Of a DNA stretch of 64,000 bases, positions 30,553 through 38,770 are shown in pieces. Numbering within the stretch: position 1 is the first letter of the stretch; each line of letters starts with the position of its first letter. This stretch comes from Phenylobacterium sp. J367 (lineage in GTDB: Bacteria; Pseudomonadota; Alphaproteobacteria; Caulobacterales; Caulobacteraceae): NCBI RefSeq assembly GCF_024699985.1, contig NZ_JAJONA010000001.1, positions 372,001 through 436,000 of the forward strand. The letters run 5' to 3'. The notes beneath the pieces are model-generated. The model was not told where the DNA came from, ran no database searches, and saw nothing but the letters and a program-made list of their open reading frames with translations. The position numbers and the translations under genes were made by a program.

Positions 30553-30606
30553 CCGGCAGGGCGGTCCGCCGGGCGGTTCGCCGACCTCATCGGCCAGGCC
30601 CGCCGC

Positions 30607-30696
30607 CTAGCGCGAGCTGGCGGTCAGCCCCATCACATAGACGACGATCAGGATCGGCAGGGGCACGGTGGCGATCCAGTGGAGGAGGCTGCGCAC
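30607..30696 (-). CDS. 29-aa putative membrane micro-protein
   Basis: A GTG at 30696 opens a 30-codon frame, MRSLLHWIATVPLPILIV then VYVMGLTASSR, with GGGAG 7 bp before the start. The product would be a single hydrophobic helix with a basic N-terminus. It lies between gluQ and selO, 50 bp upstream of neither in the same direction. No operator like those at 28670 and 28998 is seen. The support is the ribosome-binding site and the good helix only, so it could be chance. Confidence 0.4.
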   Translation of the reverse strand: MRSLLHWIATVPLPILIVVYVMGLTASSR

Positions 30697-30745
30697 GGCT
30701 GTCTCCCGGTGAGGTCCCTTCCGGGGCCAACGGGGTGCGGACAGC

Positions 30746-32173
30746 TCAGGTTCCCTGGGCGGGCAGGCCCCAGGCGACCCGCGCCGTCTCGATCCGCGCC
30801 AGTTTCGCCTCGAAGGCCGCCCAGTCGTCCTGGGCGGCGATCGGGGCCCAGATCGCCTCAATCTCGTCGTAGAGCAGCTCCTCGGGCTCGGGCTGGGCGA
30901 AGTACGGGTGGGCCAGCCGCTCCGGCCGCTCGGCCTCGTAGGGCCCGATCAGCATCCGGAACTCGTCGAAGTCGCCGCCGCGGTAGGTCTCCGCCCGCCG
31001 GCCGGCCAGCGCCCGGTCTGCGCCGCCGCCGAACCAGTCGAAGAAGAACGGCTCCCAGCGCACCGCCTCGCCGCCCTCGGCCAGCGCCTTGAACGCCGCC
31101 TGGGCCAGCGCCGCGTCGGCCTCGGCTTCGCGCGGCTTCACCCCCAGCCGCAGCAGCATCGCCGCCACCAGCTCGCGCCGGTAGGCCGGGCCGAAGACGT
31201 TCAGCGCGTCGACCAGCGGGTCGGTCTCGGCCACGAGCGTCAGCGCGCCGGCGAGCTGCTGCAGGTTCCAGAACACCGCTTCCGGCTGGCGGCCGAAGGC
31301 GTAGAGGCCGGCATGGTCGAAATAGGCCGCCGTGAAGTTGGGGTCGGACTTCGGCAGGAAGCGGTAGGGTCCGTAGTCGAAGCTCTCGCCGGTCAGGCTC
31401 ATGTTGTCGGTGTTGAGCACGCCGTGGACGAAGCCCGCCGCCATCCAGCGCGCGGTCAGCCGCGCCATCCGTTCGCTGACGGCCGTCAGCAGGGCGGTCG
31501 GCTTGTCCGCCGCCTCCGCCAGCTCGGGGTAGTAGACCGCGATCACGTGGTCGATCAGGGCCGTGATCCGATCGGCGCGCTCGAAGAAGGCGTGGCGCTG
31601 GAAGGTCCCGAAGCGGATGTGGCTGTGCGACAGGCGGGTCAGGACCGCCGAGCGGGTCGGCGACGGCTCGTCGCCGCGCACCAGCTCCTCGCCGGTCTCC
31701 ACCAGCGAGAACGAGCGCGAGGTCGGCACGCCCAGCGCCTCCAGCAGGGCGGTGGCCAGCACCTCGCGCACCCCGCCCTTCAGCGTCAGGCGCCCGTCGC
31801 CGGAGCGCGACCAGGGCGTGCGGCCGGAGCCCTTGGTGCCAAGGTCCAGCAGGCGGTCCGTGCCCGCCTCCCGCATCTGGGCGAAGACGAAGCCGCGGCC
31901 GTCGCCGAGCTCGGGGTTGTAAACCTGGAACTGGTGGCCGTGGTAGCGCTGGGCCAGCGGCGGGTCGATGTTGCCCGGCAGGGGCTCGAAGCGGCCGAAG
32001 TGGGCGACCCATTCGTCGTCGGTCAGGGTGTCGAGCCCGATGCTCGCCGCCGCCCGGTCGTTGCGGAAGCGCAGGATCGTCTTGGGAAACGCCTCGGCAT
32101 GCACCGGATCGGCGAACTCGGCCCCGAGTTCCGGGAACCTCGGGTCGGGGCGGTAGGCGGGCGAGACCGGCAT
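30746..32173 (-). CDS. selO: SelO (YdiU) protein adenylyltransferase
   Basis: This 475-residue pseudokinase AMPylates proteins and is linked to oxidative stress. Conserved blocks include YHGHQFQVYNPELGDGRG, LGTKGSGRTPWSRSGDGRLTL, GVREVLATALLEALGVPTSR, GVLNTDNMSLTGESFDYGPY and FDHAGLYAFGRQPEAVFWNL. ATG 32173 starts MPVSPAYRPDPRFPELGAEF; a much longer reading upstream runs antisense to the DUF47 gene and is rejected. It is transcribed divergently from the phosphate genes. Confidence 0.9.
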   Translation of the reverse strand: MPVSPAYRPDPRFPELGAEFADPVHAEAFPKTILRFRNDRAAASIGLDTLTDDEWVAHFGRFEPLPGNIDPPLAQRYHGHQFQVYNPELGDGRGFVFAQMREAGTDRLLDLGTKGSGRTPWSRSGDGRLTLKGGVREVLATALLEALGVPTSRSFSLVETGEELVRGDEPSPTRSAVLTRLSHSHIRFGTFQRHAFFERADRITALIDHVIAVYYPELAEAADKPTALLTAVSERMARLTARWMAAGFVHGVLNTDNMSLTGESFDYGPYRFLPKSDPNFTAAYFDHAGLYAFGRQPEAVFWNLQQLAGALTLVAETDPLVDALNVFGPAYRRELVAAMLLRLGVKPREAEADAALAQAAFKALAEGGEAVRWEPFFFDWFGGGADRALAGRRAETYRGGDFDEFRMLIGPYEAERPERLAHPYFAQPEPEELLYDEIEAIWAPIAAQDDWAAFEAKLARIETARVAWGLPAQGT

Positions 32174-32282
32174 GGCGTCCACATGGCCCACAGGCCCGGC
32201 GGCGGCAAGCGCGCCGCCGTGCTTCACAAAACCGTCACAAACGCCTAGAGGCCAGCTTCCGCTCGACAAGGCTGCGCGCAAG

Positions 32283-32927
32283 ATGATCCGTTGGTTCCAG
32301 GCCCTGATGCCCCGCGAGGAGGGCTTCTTCGACCTGTTCGAGGCCCATGCCCGCACCCTGTGCGCCGGCGCACGCTCCCTGCGCCTCATGCTGGACGGCG
32401 GGCCCGACGTGGCCGAGCACTGCGCCGCCGTCGCCCGCCACGAGGAGGAGGCTGACCGGATCGCCCGCGAGGTGACCCTGGCCGTCAGCCGGACCTTCAT
32501 CACCCCCTTCGACCGGTCCGACATCCGCCAGCTGATCGGCTCGATGGACGACGCCATCGACCAGATGCACAAGACCGCCAAGGCGGTGACCCTGTTCGAG
32601 CAGCGGGAATTCCAGCCGCTGATGCCGGTGCTGGGCGACGTGATCGTCAAGACCGCCGACCTCACCGCCGAGGCCGTGCCGCTGCTGCGCCAGCTCCGCA
32701 ACAACGCCGCGCCGATCAACGCCATCACCGAGCAGATCGCGCGGCTCGAGGAGGACTCCGACGGCCTCTACGACCGCGGCATGTCCGAGCTCTACCGCGG
32801 CCCGGCCCGCCAGGATCCGATGGCCTTCATCGTCGGGGCCGAGATCTACGACCACCTGGAGAAGGTGGTCGACCGCTTCGAGGACGTCGCCAGCACGATC
32901 AGCGGCGTGCTGATCGAACACCTCTAG
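32283..32927 (+). CDS. DUF47 PhoU-like protein of a Pit transporter pair
   Basis: This 214-residue all-helical protein resembles PhoU (ARHEEEADRIAREVTLAVSR, FDRSDIRQLIGSMDDAIDQM, EKVVDRFEDVASTISGVLIE). The DUF47 group is normally encoded directly before a Pit phosphate transporter, as here (13-bp gap), and is thought to regulate it. ATG 32283 is preferred; the longer upstream reading overlaps selO. No Pho box is recognised upstream. Confidence 0.87.
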   Translation: MIRWFQALMPREEGFFDLFEAHARTLCAGARSLRLMLDGGPDVAEHCAAVARHEEEADRIAREVTLAVSRTFITPFDRSDIRQLIGSMDDAIDQMHKTAKAVTLFEQREFQPLMPVLGDVIVKTADLTAEAVPLLRQLRNNAAPINAITEQIARLEEDSDGLYDRGMSELYRGPARQDPMAFIVGAEIYDHLEKVVDRFEDVASTISGVLIEHL

Positions 32928-32940
32928 GAGCCCCCGCGCC

Positions 32941-33947
32941 TTGGATCCGGCCCTGCTCCTGATCTTGCTGATCGCGGTCGCCCTGCTGTTCGACTTCCTG
33001 AACGGCCTGCACGACGCGGCGAACTCGATCGCCACCATCGTCTCGACCCGCGTGCTGCCCGCCAACTACGCGGTGATGTGGGCGGCGTTCTTCAACTTCA
33101 TCGCCTTCCTGGTCTTCCCGCTCCACGTGGCCACCACCGTGGGCAAGGGGATCATCCATCCGGACATCATCTCCGACGCGGTGATCTTCGGCGCGCTCGG
33201 CGGGGCGATCTTCTGGAACGTGCTCACCTGGCTGCTGGGCATCCCGTCGTCCTCGTCCCACGCCCTGATCGGGGGCTGCTGGGCGCGGGCATGGCCAAGG
33301 CGGGCCTCGATCCGGTGGTCTGGTCCGGCGTGCTGAAGACCGCCAGCGGCATCTTCATCTCGCCGACCCTGGGCTTCATGCTGGCGCTCGCCCTCGTGCT
33401 CTTGGTCTCGTGGCTGTTCCTGCGATCCACGCCCGCCTTCGCGGACTCCGCCTTCCGCAGGCTGCAGTTCGTCTCGGCCTCGCTGTTCTCGCTTGGCCAC
33501 GGCGGCAACGACGCGCAGAAGACCATGGGGATCATCGCGGTCCTGCTCTATTCCCACGGCCAGATCGCCGAGGTGGACCAGATCCCCTTTTGGGTGGTGA
33601 TCACCTGCCAGGCCGCCATGGGGCTCGGCACGCTGATGGGAGGCTGGCGCATCGTGCACACCATGGGCTCGCGGATCACCCGGCTCTCGCCCCAGCAGGG
33701 CTTCTGCGCCGAGACCGGCGGGGCGATCGCCCTGTTCTTCTTCACCAACCTCGGCATCCCGGTCTCGACGACCCACACCATCACCGGCTGTATCGTCGGC
33801 GTCGGCGCCGCACGGCGGATGTCGGCGGTCCGCTGGACCGTCGCCGGCCGGATCGTCTGGGCCTGGATCATCACCCTGCCCGCCGCCGCCATCATGGGCG
33901 CGGTCTTCTACTTCCTCGCCCGCCTGGGCGACCGGCTGTTCGGCTGA
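32941..33947 (+). CDS. pit: Pit-type low-affinity phosphate transporter (one frameshift)
   Basis: The protein starts at TTG 32941 (MDPALLLILLIAVALLFDF) and shows the Pit signature FLNGLHDAANSIATIVSTR. It breaks at a five-G run (33271-33275). One more G gives SHALIGGLLGAGMAKAGLDP, and the second repeat SLGHGGNDAQKTMGIIAVLL and VSTTHTITGCIVGVGA follow. The corrected length is about 335 residues with about 10 helices. It imports inorganic phosphate with protons or as a metal-phosphate. Its stop overlaps the NUDIX start (TGATG). Confidence 0.85.
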
Positions 33948-34396
33948 TGCCCAAGAAGCCGCCGCTCTCCGCCGAGCCGGATCGCGAGCCGCGCCAGCAG
34001 CATGCCGCCCTGCCCTGGCGGCGCACGGCCGACGGCGGCGTCGAGGTGCTGCTGATCACCTCGCGGGAGACCCGGCGCTGGGTGATCCCCAAGGGCTGGC
34101 CGATCAAGGGCCTGAAGGCGCCCCGGTCCGCCGCCCGCGAGGCCTTCGAGGAGGCCGGCGTCACCGGCGATCCGGGCAAGAAGAAGATCGGCGTCTTCCA
34201 CTACGACAAGAAGCTGGCCTCCGGCCGCGTCCAGCACGTCCGCGTCAACGTCTACGCCCTGCGGGTGACGTTCGAGGCCGACGCCTGGCCCGAGCAGGGC
34301 CAGCGCGAGAAGCGGTGGATCTTGCCCGCCGACGCCGCCCAGCTCGTCAACGAGCCCGAGCTCCAGACCCTGATCGCCGGCTTCAAGCCAGGCTAG
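33947..34396 (+). CDS. NUDIX hydrolase, DIPP-like (inositol/diadenosine polyphosphate type)
   Basis: This 149-residue protein has the NUDIX box in the form GLKAPRSAAREAFEEAGVTG, preceded by RRWVIPKGWPIK, the pattern of diphosphoinositol-polyphosphate or diadenosine-polyphosphate hydrolases. It has AAALPWRR-type entry sequence (QQHAALPWRRTADGGVEVLLI). Its start overlaps the pit stop codon, and a Na/Pi cotransporter follows, so it probably acts on a phosphate-rich signalling molecule linked to phosphate uptake. The substrate is inference. Confidence 0.78.
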   Translation: MPKKPPLSAEPDREPRQQHAALPWRRTADGGVEVLLITSRETRRWVIPKGWPIKGLKAPRSAAREAFEEAGVTGDPGKKKIGVFHYDKKLASGRVQHVRVNVYALRVTFEADAWPEQGQREKRWILPADAAQLVNEPELQTLIAGFKPG

Positions 34397-34485
34397 ACCG
34401 CCCACGGATTGCCCTTCCGGGCGAACAGGGTCTCAATTCCAGGTCCGGCGGCGCTGAGCGCCCGGCCCTTGGGAGTGGGACCGCC

Positions 34486-36141
34486 ATCGACCTGACCCTC
34501 ATCCTGCTCGAACTCGCCGGCTACGCGGCCCTGCTGCTGTGGGGCGTGCACATGGTGCAGACCGGGGTGACGCGCACCTTCGGGCCCCGGCTCAAGAGCC
34601 TGCTGGCGAGCGCGCTGCGCAACCGGTTCAAGGCCTTCGCGGCCGGCGCGGCGGTGACCGTGGCGCTGCAGTCCAGCACGGCGACGGCCATGATGCTCAC
34701 CGCCTTCCAGGCCGGCGGCCTGGTCGGCCTCGCGCCCGCCCTCTCGGTCATGCTGGGAGCCAATGTCGGCACGACGCTCGTCGTCCAGGTGCTGTCGTTC
34801 GACGTCGCCGTCGTCGCGCCCCTGCTGATCCTCGGCGGCGTGATCCTGTTCCGCCGGGCGAAGGACGAGGCCCACACCTTCGGCCGCGCCCTGATCGGCC
34901 TGGGCCTCGTGCTGACGGCGCTGCACCAGTTCCTGGCCCTGCTGGAGCCTCTGGTCGAATCCCCGGCCGGCCAGGCCTTCCTGGCCCAGGTCGGCGGCTA
35001 CACGCCGGCTGCGGTGATCGTCGCCGCGGCGCTCACCTGGGCGGCGCATTCCAGCGTCGTCACCGTCCTGCTCGCCATGTCGCTGGCCACCGCCGGGGTC
35101 GTCCCGCTGGAAACCGGCGTGGCGCTCATCGTCGGCGCCAACCTCGGCTCGGCGCTGAACCCGCTGCTCGAGGGCGCGCACAGCGATGATCCGGTCGGCC
35201 AGCGCCTGCCGCTCGGCAACTTCCTGAACCGGCTGGCCGGCCTGGTCATCGTCATGGGGCTGTTCGGCTTCATCGTCCCGCTGGTCGCCCGCCTCGGCCC
35301 CGACCCGGCCCGGGCGCTGGCCAACTTCCACACGCTCTTCAACCTGGGGCTCGCGGCGCTCTTCCTGCCGTGGATCCGCACCTATGCCTGGCTGATCAAG
35401 AAGCTGCTGCCGGCCCGGCCGGTGGTCGATCCGGGCGCGCCGCTCTACCTCGACCCCGAGGCCCGCGCGACGCCGTCCCTGGCGCTGGGCTTCGCCACCC
35501 GCGAGGCGCTGCGGATGACCGACACCCTCGAGGCCATGCTGAAGGGCCTGCGCGAGGCCCTCACCACTCCCAGCAAGACCCCGATCCAGGAGACCAAGCT
35601 GCTCGACGACGTGCTCGACCGGCTGAACACCGCGATCCGCGCCTACCTGATCTCGATCCCGCCCGACGGCCTGACCCCGGAGGAGAGCACCGGCGTCGCC
35701 CGCATCCTGGCCTTCGCCACCAACGTCGAGCACGCCGGCGACCTGGTGGACCGCAACCTGCTGGGCGTGGCCACGCGCCGGCTGAAGCGCGGGGTCAACT
35801 TCTCCGCCGAGGGCGAGGGCGAACTGGTGGCCCTGGTCGACCGCCTGCTGGCCAACGTCCGCCTGGCCGCGGCCGCCTTCGTCAGCGGCGACGCCGCCGC
35901 CGCGCGGCTGCTGGTGGCGGAGAAGGAATCCTTCCGCGAGGTGGAGGCCGACGCCGTCCAGGCCCACTTCCAGCGCCTGCAGTCGGGCAACGCCGACACC
36001 GTCGACACCAGCTCGCTGCACCTCGACGCGCTGCGCGACCTCAAGCGGGTGAACTCCCACCTGGTCGAGGGGGCGGCCTATCCGGTGCTGGAGGCGTCCG
36101 GCGAGCTCCTGCGCACCCGACTGGCCCCGCGCGGCGGCTGA
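34486..36141 (+). CDS. Na/Pi cotransporter family protein (NptA-like), start uncertain
   Basis: The protein has two Na/Pi repeats (ALQSSTATAMMLTAFQAGGL and AAHSSVVTVLLAMSLATAGV, each with the QSS/HSS pattern) and a C-terminal PhoU-like helical domain (NVEHAGDLVDRNLLG). No ATG, GTG or TTG begins the reading in a sensible place. Homology starts at ATC 34486 (IDLTLILLELAGYAALLLWG), with GGGAG 10 bp upstream. Either this rare start is used or an indel hides the true GTG at 34475. As written the length is 551 residues. It may export or import phosphate with sodium. Confidence 0.78.
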   Translation: MDLTLILLELAGYAALLLWGVHMVQTGVTRTFGPRLKSLLASALRNRFKAFAAGAAVTVALQSSTATAMMLTAFQAGGLVGLAPALSVMLGANVGTTLVVQVLSFDVAVVAPLLILGGVILFRRAKDEAHTFGRALIGLGLVLTALHQFLALLEPLVESPAGQAFLAQVGGYTPAAVIVAAALTWAAHSSVVTVLLAMSLATAGVVPLETGVALIVGANLGSALNPLLEGAHSDDPVGQRLPLGNFLNRLAGLVIVMGLFGFIVPLVARLGPDPARALANFHTLFNLGLAALFLPWIRTYAWLIKKLLPARPVVDPGAPLYLDPEARATPSLALGFATREALRMTDTLEAMLKGLREALTTPSKTPIQETKLLDDVLDRLNTAIRAYLISIPPDGLTPEESTGVARILAFATNVEHAGDLVDRNLLGVATRRLKRGVNFSAEGEGELVALVDRLLANVRLAAAAFVSGDAAAARLLVAEKESFREVEADAVQAHFQRLQSGNADTVDTSSLHLDALRDLKRVNSHLVEGAAYPVLEASGELLRTRLAPRGG

Positions 36142-36221
36142 GCCCCTTCTCGGCGCTTCGAACCAGCGGTACGATTTCCCCGGCGATGCGGCGAAGACCG
36201 CGCGCTCAAGGGAGGAAAGAC

Positions 36222-37298
36222 ATGAAGCCTTCGCGCCTCGCGCTCGCGCTGGCGGCCACGGCCCTGACCGCGCTGGCCGCCGTCCCCGCCATCTCCGCCG
36301 CCCAGCCGAAGGCTCCGTACACGGCGCCGCGCAACGCCTGGGGCCAGCCGGACCTGGGCGGCATCTGGACCAACGCCACCATCACCCCGCTCGAACGCCC
36401 TGCGCAGTTCTCCAGCCTGGTGATCCCGGAGGCGGACGCGAAGGCCATGGAGCAGGCCGTCGCCCAGTCCAACGCGGAGGGCGCGAAGCCCACCGATCCC
36501 AACGCCAAGGTCGGCGACCTGCCGGTCGACTGCGGCCGCGGCTTCCGCGGCACGGACTGCGGCTACAACAGCTTCTGGGTCGATCCCGGCACCCAGGTGA
36601 TCCGCATCAACGGCGAGGCGCGCTCCTCGATCATCGTCGATCCGCCGAACGGCAAGCTGCCGCCGATGACCGACAGGGCGCGGGCTGCGATGGCGCAACG
36701 GTTCGGGCGCAACAATCCGAAGGCCTTCGACGGGCCGGAGAGCCGCTCGCTGGGCGAGCGCTGCATCCTCTCCTTCGGCACCAGCGCCGGGCCGCCCATG
36801 CTGCCGCTGCTCTACAACAACACCTATCAGATCGTTCAGTCCAAGGACGAGATCGCCATCCTCGTGGAGATGGTCCACGACGTCCGCATCGTGCGGCTGA
36901 ACGCCAAGCCCCTGCCCAGTTCGGTCAAGCAGTGGATGGGCGACTCGATCGGACGTTGGGAGGGCGACACCCTGGTCGTCGAGACCTTCAACATGCGCCC
37001 GGAGCAGGGCCTGCGGGGCGCCACCGGCGGGACCCAGAAGATCACCGAGCGCTTCACCCGCGTCTCGCCGACCCAGATCCTCTACCGCTTCACCATCGAC
37101 GACCCGGCCACCTACACCGCGCCCTTCACCGGCGAGGTGGCGATGAACGCCACCAAGGGGCCGATCTACGAATACGCCTGCCACGAGGGGAACTACGCCC
37201 TCGAAGGCATCCTCGGCGGGGCGCGCGAGCTCGAGCGCCAGGGCCGCACGCCGACCTCCGACCCCGTCGCGGACCTGCAGGGCGAAGGCGGGGACTAG
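36222..37298 (+). CDS. Secreted hypothetical protein
   Basis: The 358-residue protein has a clean signal peptide (MKPSRLALALAATALTALAA, cut after ISAA) and a strong ribosome-binding site (GGGAGGAA). It opens with APRNAWGQPDLGGIWTNATI, contains paired Cys residues (VDCGRGFRGTDCGY), and later WEGDTLVVETFNM and ITERFTRVSPTQILYRFTI. I recognise it as a protein type common in Caulobacterales and sphingomonads, with the QPDLxGxW start, but know no function. It overlaps the convergent SDR gene by 4 bp. Confidence 0.65.
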   Translation: MKPSRLALALAATALTALAAVPAISAAQPKAPYTAPRNAWGQPDLGGIWTNATITPLERPAQFSSLVIPEADAKAMEQAVAQSNAEGAKPTDPNAKVGDLPVDCGRGFRGTDCGYNSFWVDPGTQVIRINGEARSSIIVDPPNGKLPPMTDRARAAMAQRFGRNNPKAFDGPESRSLGERCILSFGTSAGPPMLPLLYNNTYQIVQSKDEIAILVEMVHDVRIVRLNAKPLPSSVKQWMGDSIGRWEGDTLVVETFNMRPEQGLRGATGGTQKITERFTRVSPTQILYRFTIDDPATYTAPFTGEVAMNATKGPIYEYACHEGNYALEGILGGARELERQGRTPTSDPVADLQGEGGD

Positions 37299-38089
37299 CC
37301 GATCCTGACGCCCATTCCGCCGTCCACCGGCAGGATGGCGCCGGTGACGAAGCGGCTCTCGTCGCAGGCCAGGAAGAGCGCCGCATAGGCGGTGTCCCAG
37401 GCCGTGCCCATCTCGCCGAGCGGCACCCGGGCGTTGCGCTCGGCGCGCACCTCGGCCTCGGGGCGGCCGGAGCCGCGGGCGATGCCGGCCACCGCCATCG
37501 GCGTGTCCATGAGGCCCGGCTGCACGGCGTTGCAGCGGACCCGGTAGCGGGCGTTGGCCTGGGCGACGCTGGTGGTCAGCCGGTTCACCGCGGCCTTGGA
37601 GACCTCGTAGGCGGTCTGGTTCCCGCCGCCGACCGCGGCCAGGGAGGAGGTGTTGACGATCGACCCGCCGCCGCCCTCGCGCATCACCGGCAGGGCCGCG
37701 CGGATGGTCAGCCACATGCCCTTCAGGTTGACGTCGAGGATGCGGTCGAAGGCCTCCTCGGTGAGCTTGTGGGCCGGCCCGTCGCCGCCGCCGCCGATGC
37801 CCACATTGTTGACCAGCACGTCGATCCCGCCGAGCCGCGCGACGGCCGCCGCGACGATCGCGGCGCAGTCCTCGGCCCGGGTGATGTCGGCCTCCAGGGC
37901 GTGGGCCTCGCCGCCGTCGCGGGCGACCATGGCCGCCGTCTCCTCGGCCCGCGCCCCGAACCGGTCGACGCAGAGCACGCGGGCGCCCTCCTTGGCGAAC
38001 AGCAGCGCCATGGCCCGCCCGTTGCCCAGGGTCTCGCCCGGCGTCTGGCCGGCCCCGACCACCACCGCCGTCTTGCCCGCGAGCCGCAC
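37295..38089 (-). CDS. Short-chain dehydrogenase/reductase
   Basis: This 264-residue protein is a classical SDR: cofactor motif VVVGAGQTPGETLGNGRAMA (an unusual TGxxxGxG variant with a longer glycine loop), VLVNNVGIG, and catalytic NTSSLAAVGGGNQTAYEVSKAA (Ser, Tyr, Lys). It starts at GTG 38089 and lies 1 bp after the carboxymuconolactone-type gene, so the two form a leftward pair. The substrate is unknown; a role in aromatic or xenobiotic breakdown is suggested by the partner. Confidence 0.8.
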   Translation of the reverse strand: MRLAGKTAVVVGAGQTPGETLGNGRAMALLFAKEGARVLCVDRFGARAEETAAMVARDGGEAHALEADITRAEDCAAIVAAAVARLGGIDVLVNNVGIGGGGDGPAHKLTEEAFDRILDVNLKGMWLTIRAALPVMREGGGGSIVNTSSLAAVGGGNQTAYEVSKAAVNRLTTSVAQANARYRVRCNAVQPGLMDTPMAVAGIARGSGRPEAEVRAERNARVPLGEMGTAWDTAYAALFLACDESRFVTGAILPVDGGMGVRIG

Positions 38090-38090
38090 C

Positions 38091-38654
38091 TCAGTAGGCC
38101 TTCAGCTCGGGATCGAGGGTCTGGCCGGCGTCGAGCTGCACCCCGAAGGTGTTCAGCATCATCGAGACCTGGGTGTACTGGCCGGCCGTGAACACCACGT
38201 CCATCGCCTGCTTCTCGCTGAAGTGACGGCGCAGCTCGGTCCAGGTGGGCTCGGTGATGAACTGGTCGGCGTGCAGCTCGTCCGACGCCCGGATCAGGGC
38301 CGCATCGGCGTCGCTCCAGCCGGCGTCGGCCCCGCGCTTGATCTTCTCGATCTCGTCCGCCGAGAGACCGGAGTTCAGGCCGATCCGGGTGTGCTGGGTG
38401 AACTCGTAGCCCGATCGGCAGAGGTAGCCGATCCTCAGGATGACGATTTCCCGCTCGCGGGCCGGCAGGTCGTTGCGGCGCGACAGGACGTATCCGCCCC
38501 AGGCGTTGAACCGGCTGAGCGCCTTCGGCGCCCGGGCCAGGGTCCGGAAGATGTTCAGCAGCGGACCGTCGCCGAAGTCCTTCAGGGCCTCCTTCTGCTC
38601 GGGCCCCATCTCGGCGTCGCTCATTGGCGCGATACGCGGCTGGCTCAGTCTCAT
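38091..38654 (-). CDS. Carboxymuconolactone decarboxylase family protein
   Basis: This 187-residue helical protein starts at ATG 38654, preceded by GGGAGGGACG. The CMD domain includes NDLPAREREIVILRIGYLCR and SGYEFTQHTRIG, with one Cys (LCRSGYE) rather than the CxxC of AhpD, so a peroxidase role is unlikely. It is immediately upstream of the SDR gene. CMD-like proteins of this type occur in degradation clusters, and their reaction is unproven. Confidence 0.75.
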   Translation of the reverse strand: MRLSQPRIAPMSDAEMGPEQKEALKDFGDGPLLNIFRTLARAPKALSRFNAWGGYVLSRRNDLPAREREIVILRIGYLCRSGYEFTQHTRIGLNSGLSADEIEKIKRGADAGWSDADAALIRASDELHADQFITEPTWTELRRHFSEKQAMDVVFTAGQYTQVSMMLNTFGVQLDAGQTLDPELKAY

Positions 38655-38770
38655 GGTCGTCCCTCCCGGGTTTCTCCGAACCCATCCTTCGAACCTTAGC
38701 GGGCGAGCCCCGCCCTGCTCCACCCGGATTCGTTGGCGGGCGGGGCGGCCTGTTGCTACGCAGGGGCCCG

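Noticed and set aside
30746..32728. A 660-residue reading for selO
   Set aside because: The first 185 residues are antisense to the DUF47 gene and unlike SelO; ATG 32173 starts the conserved protein.
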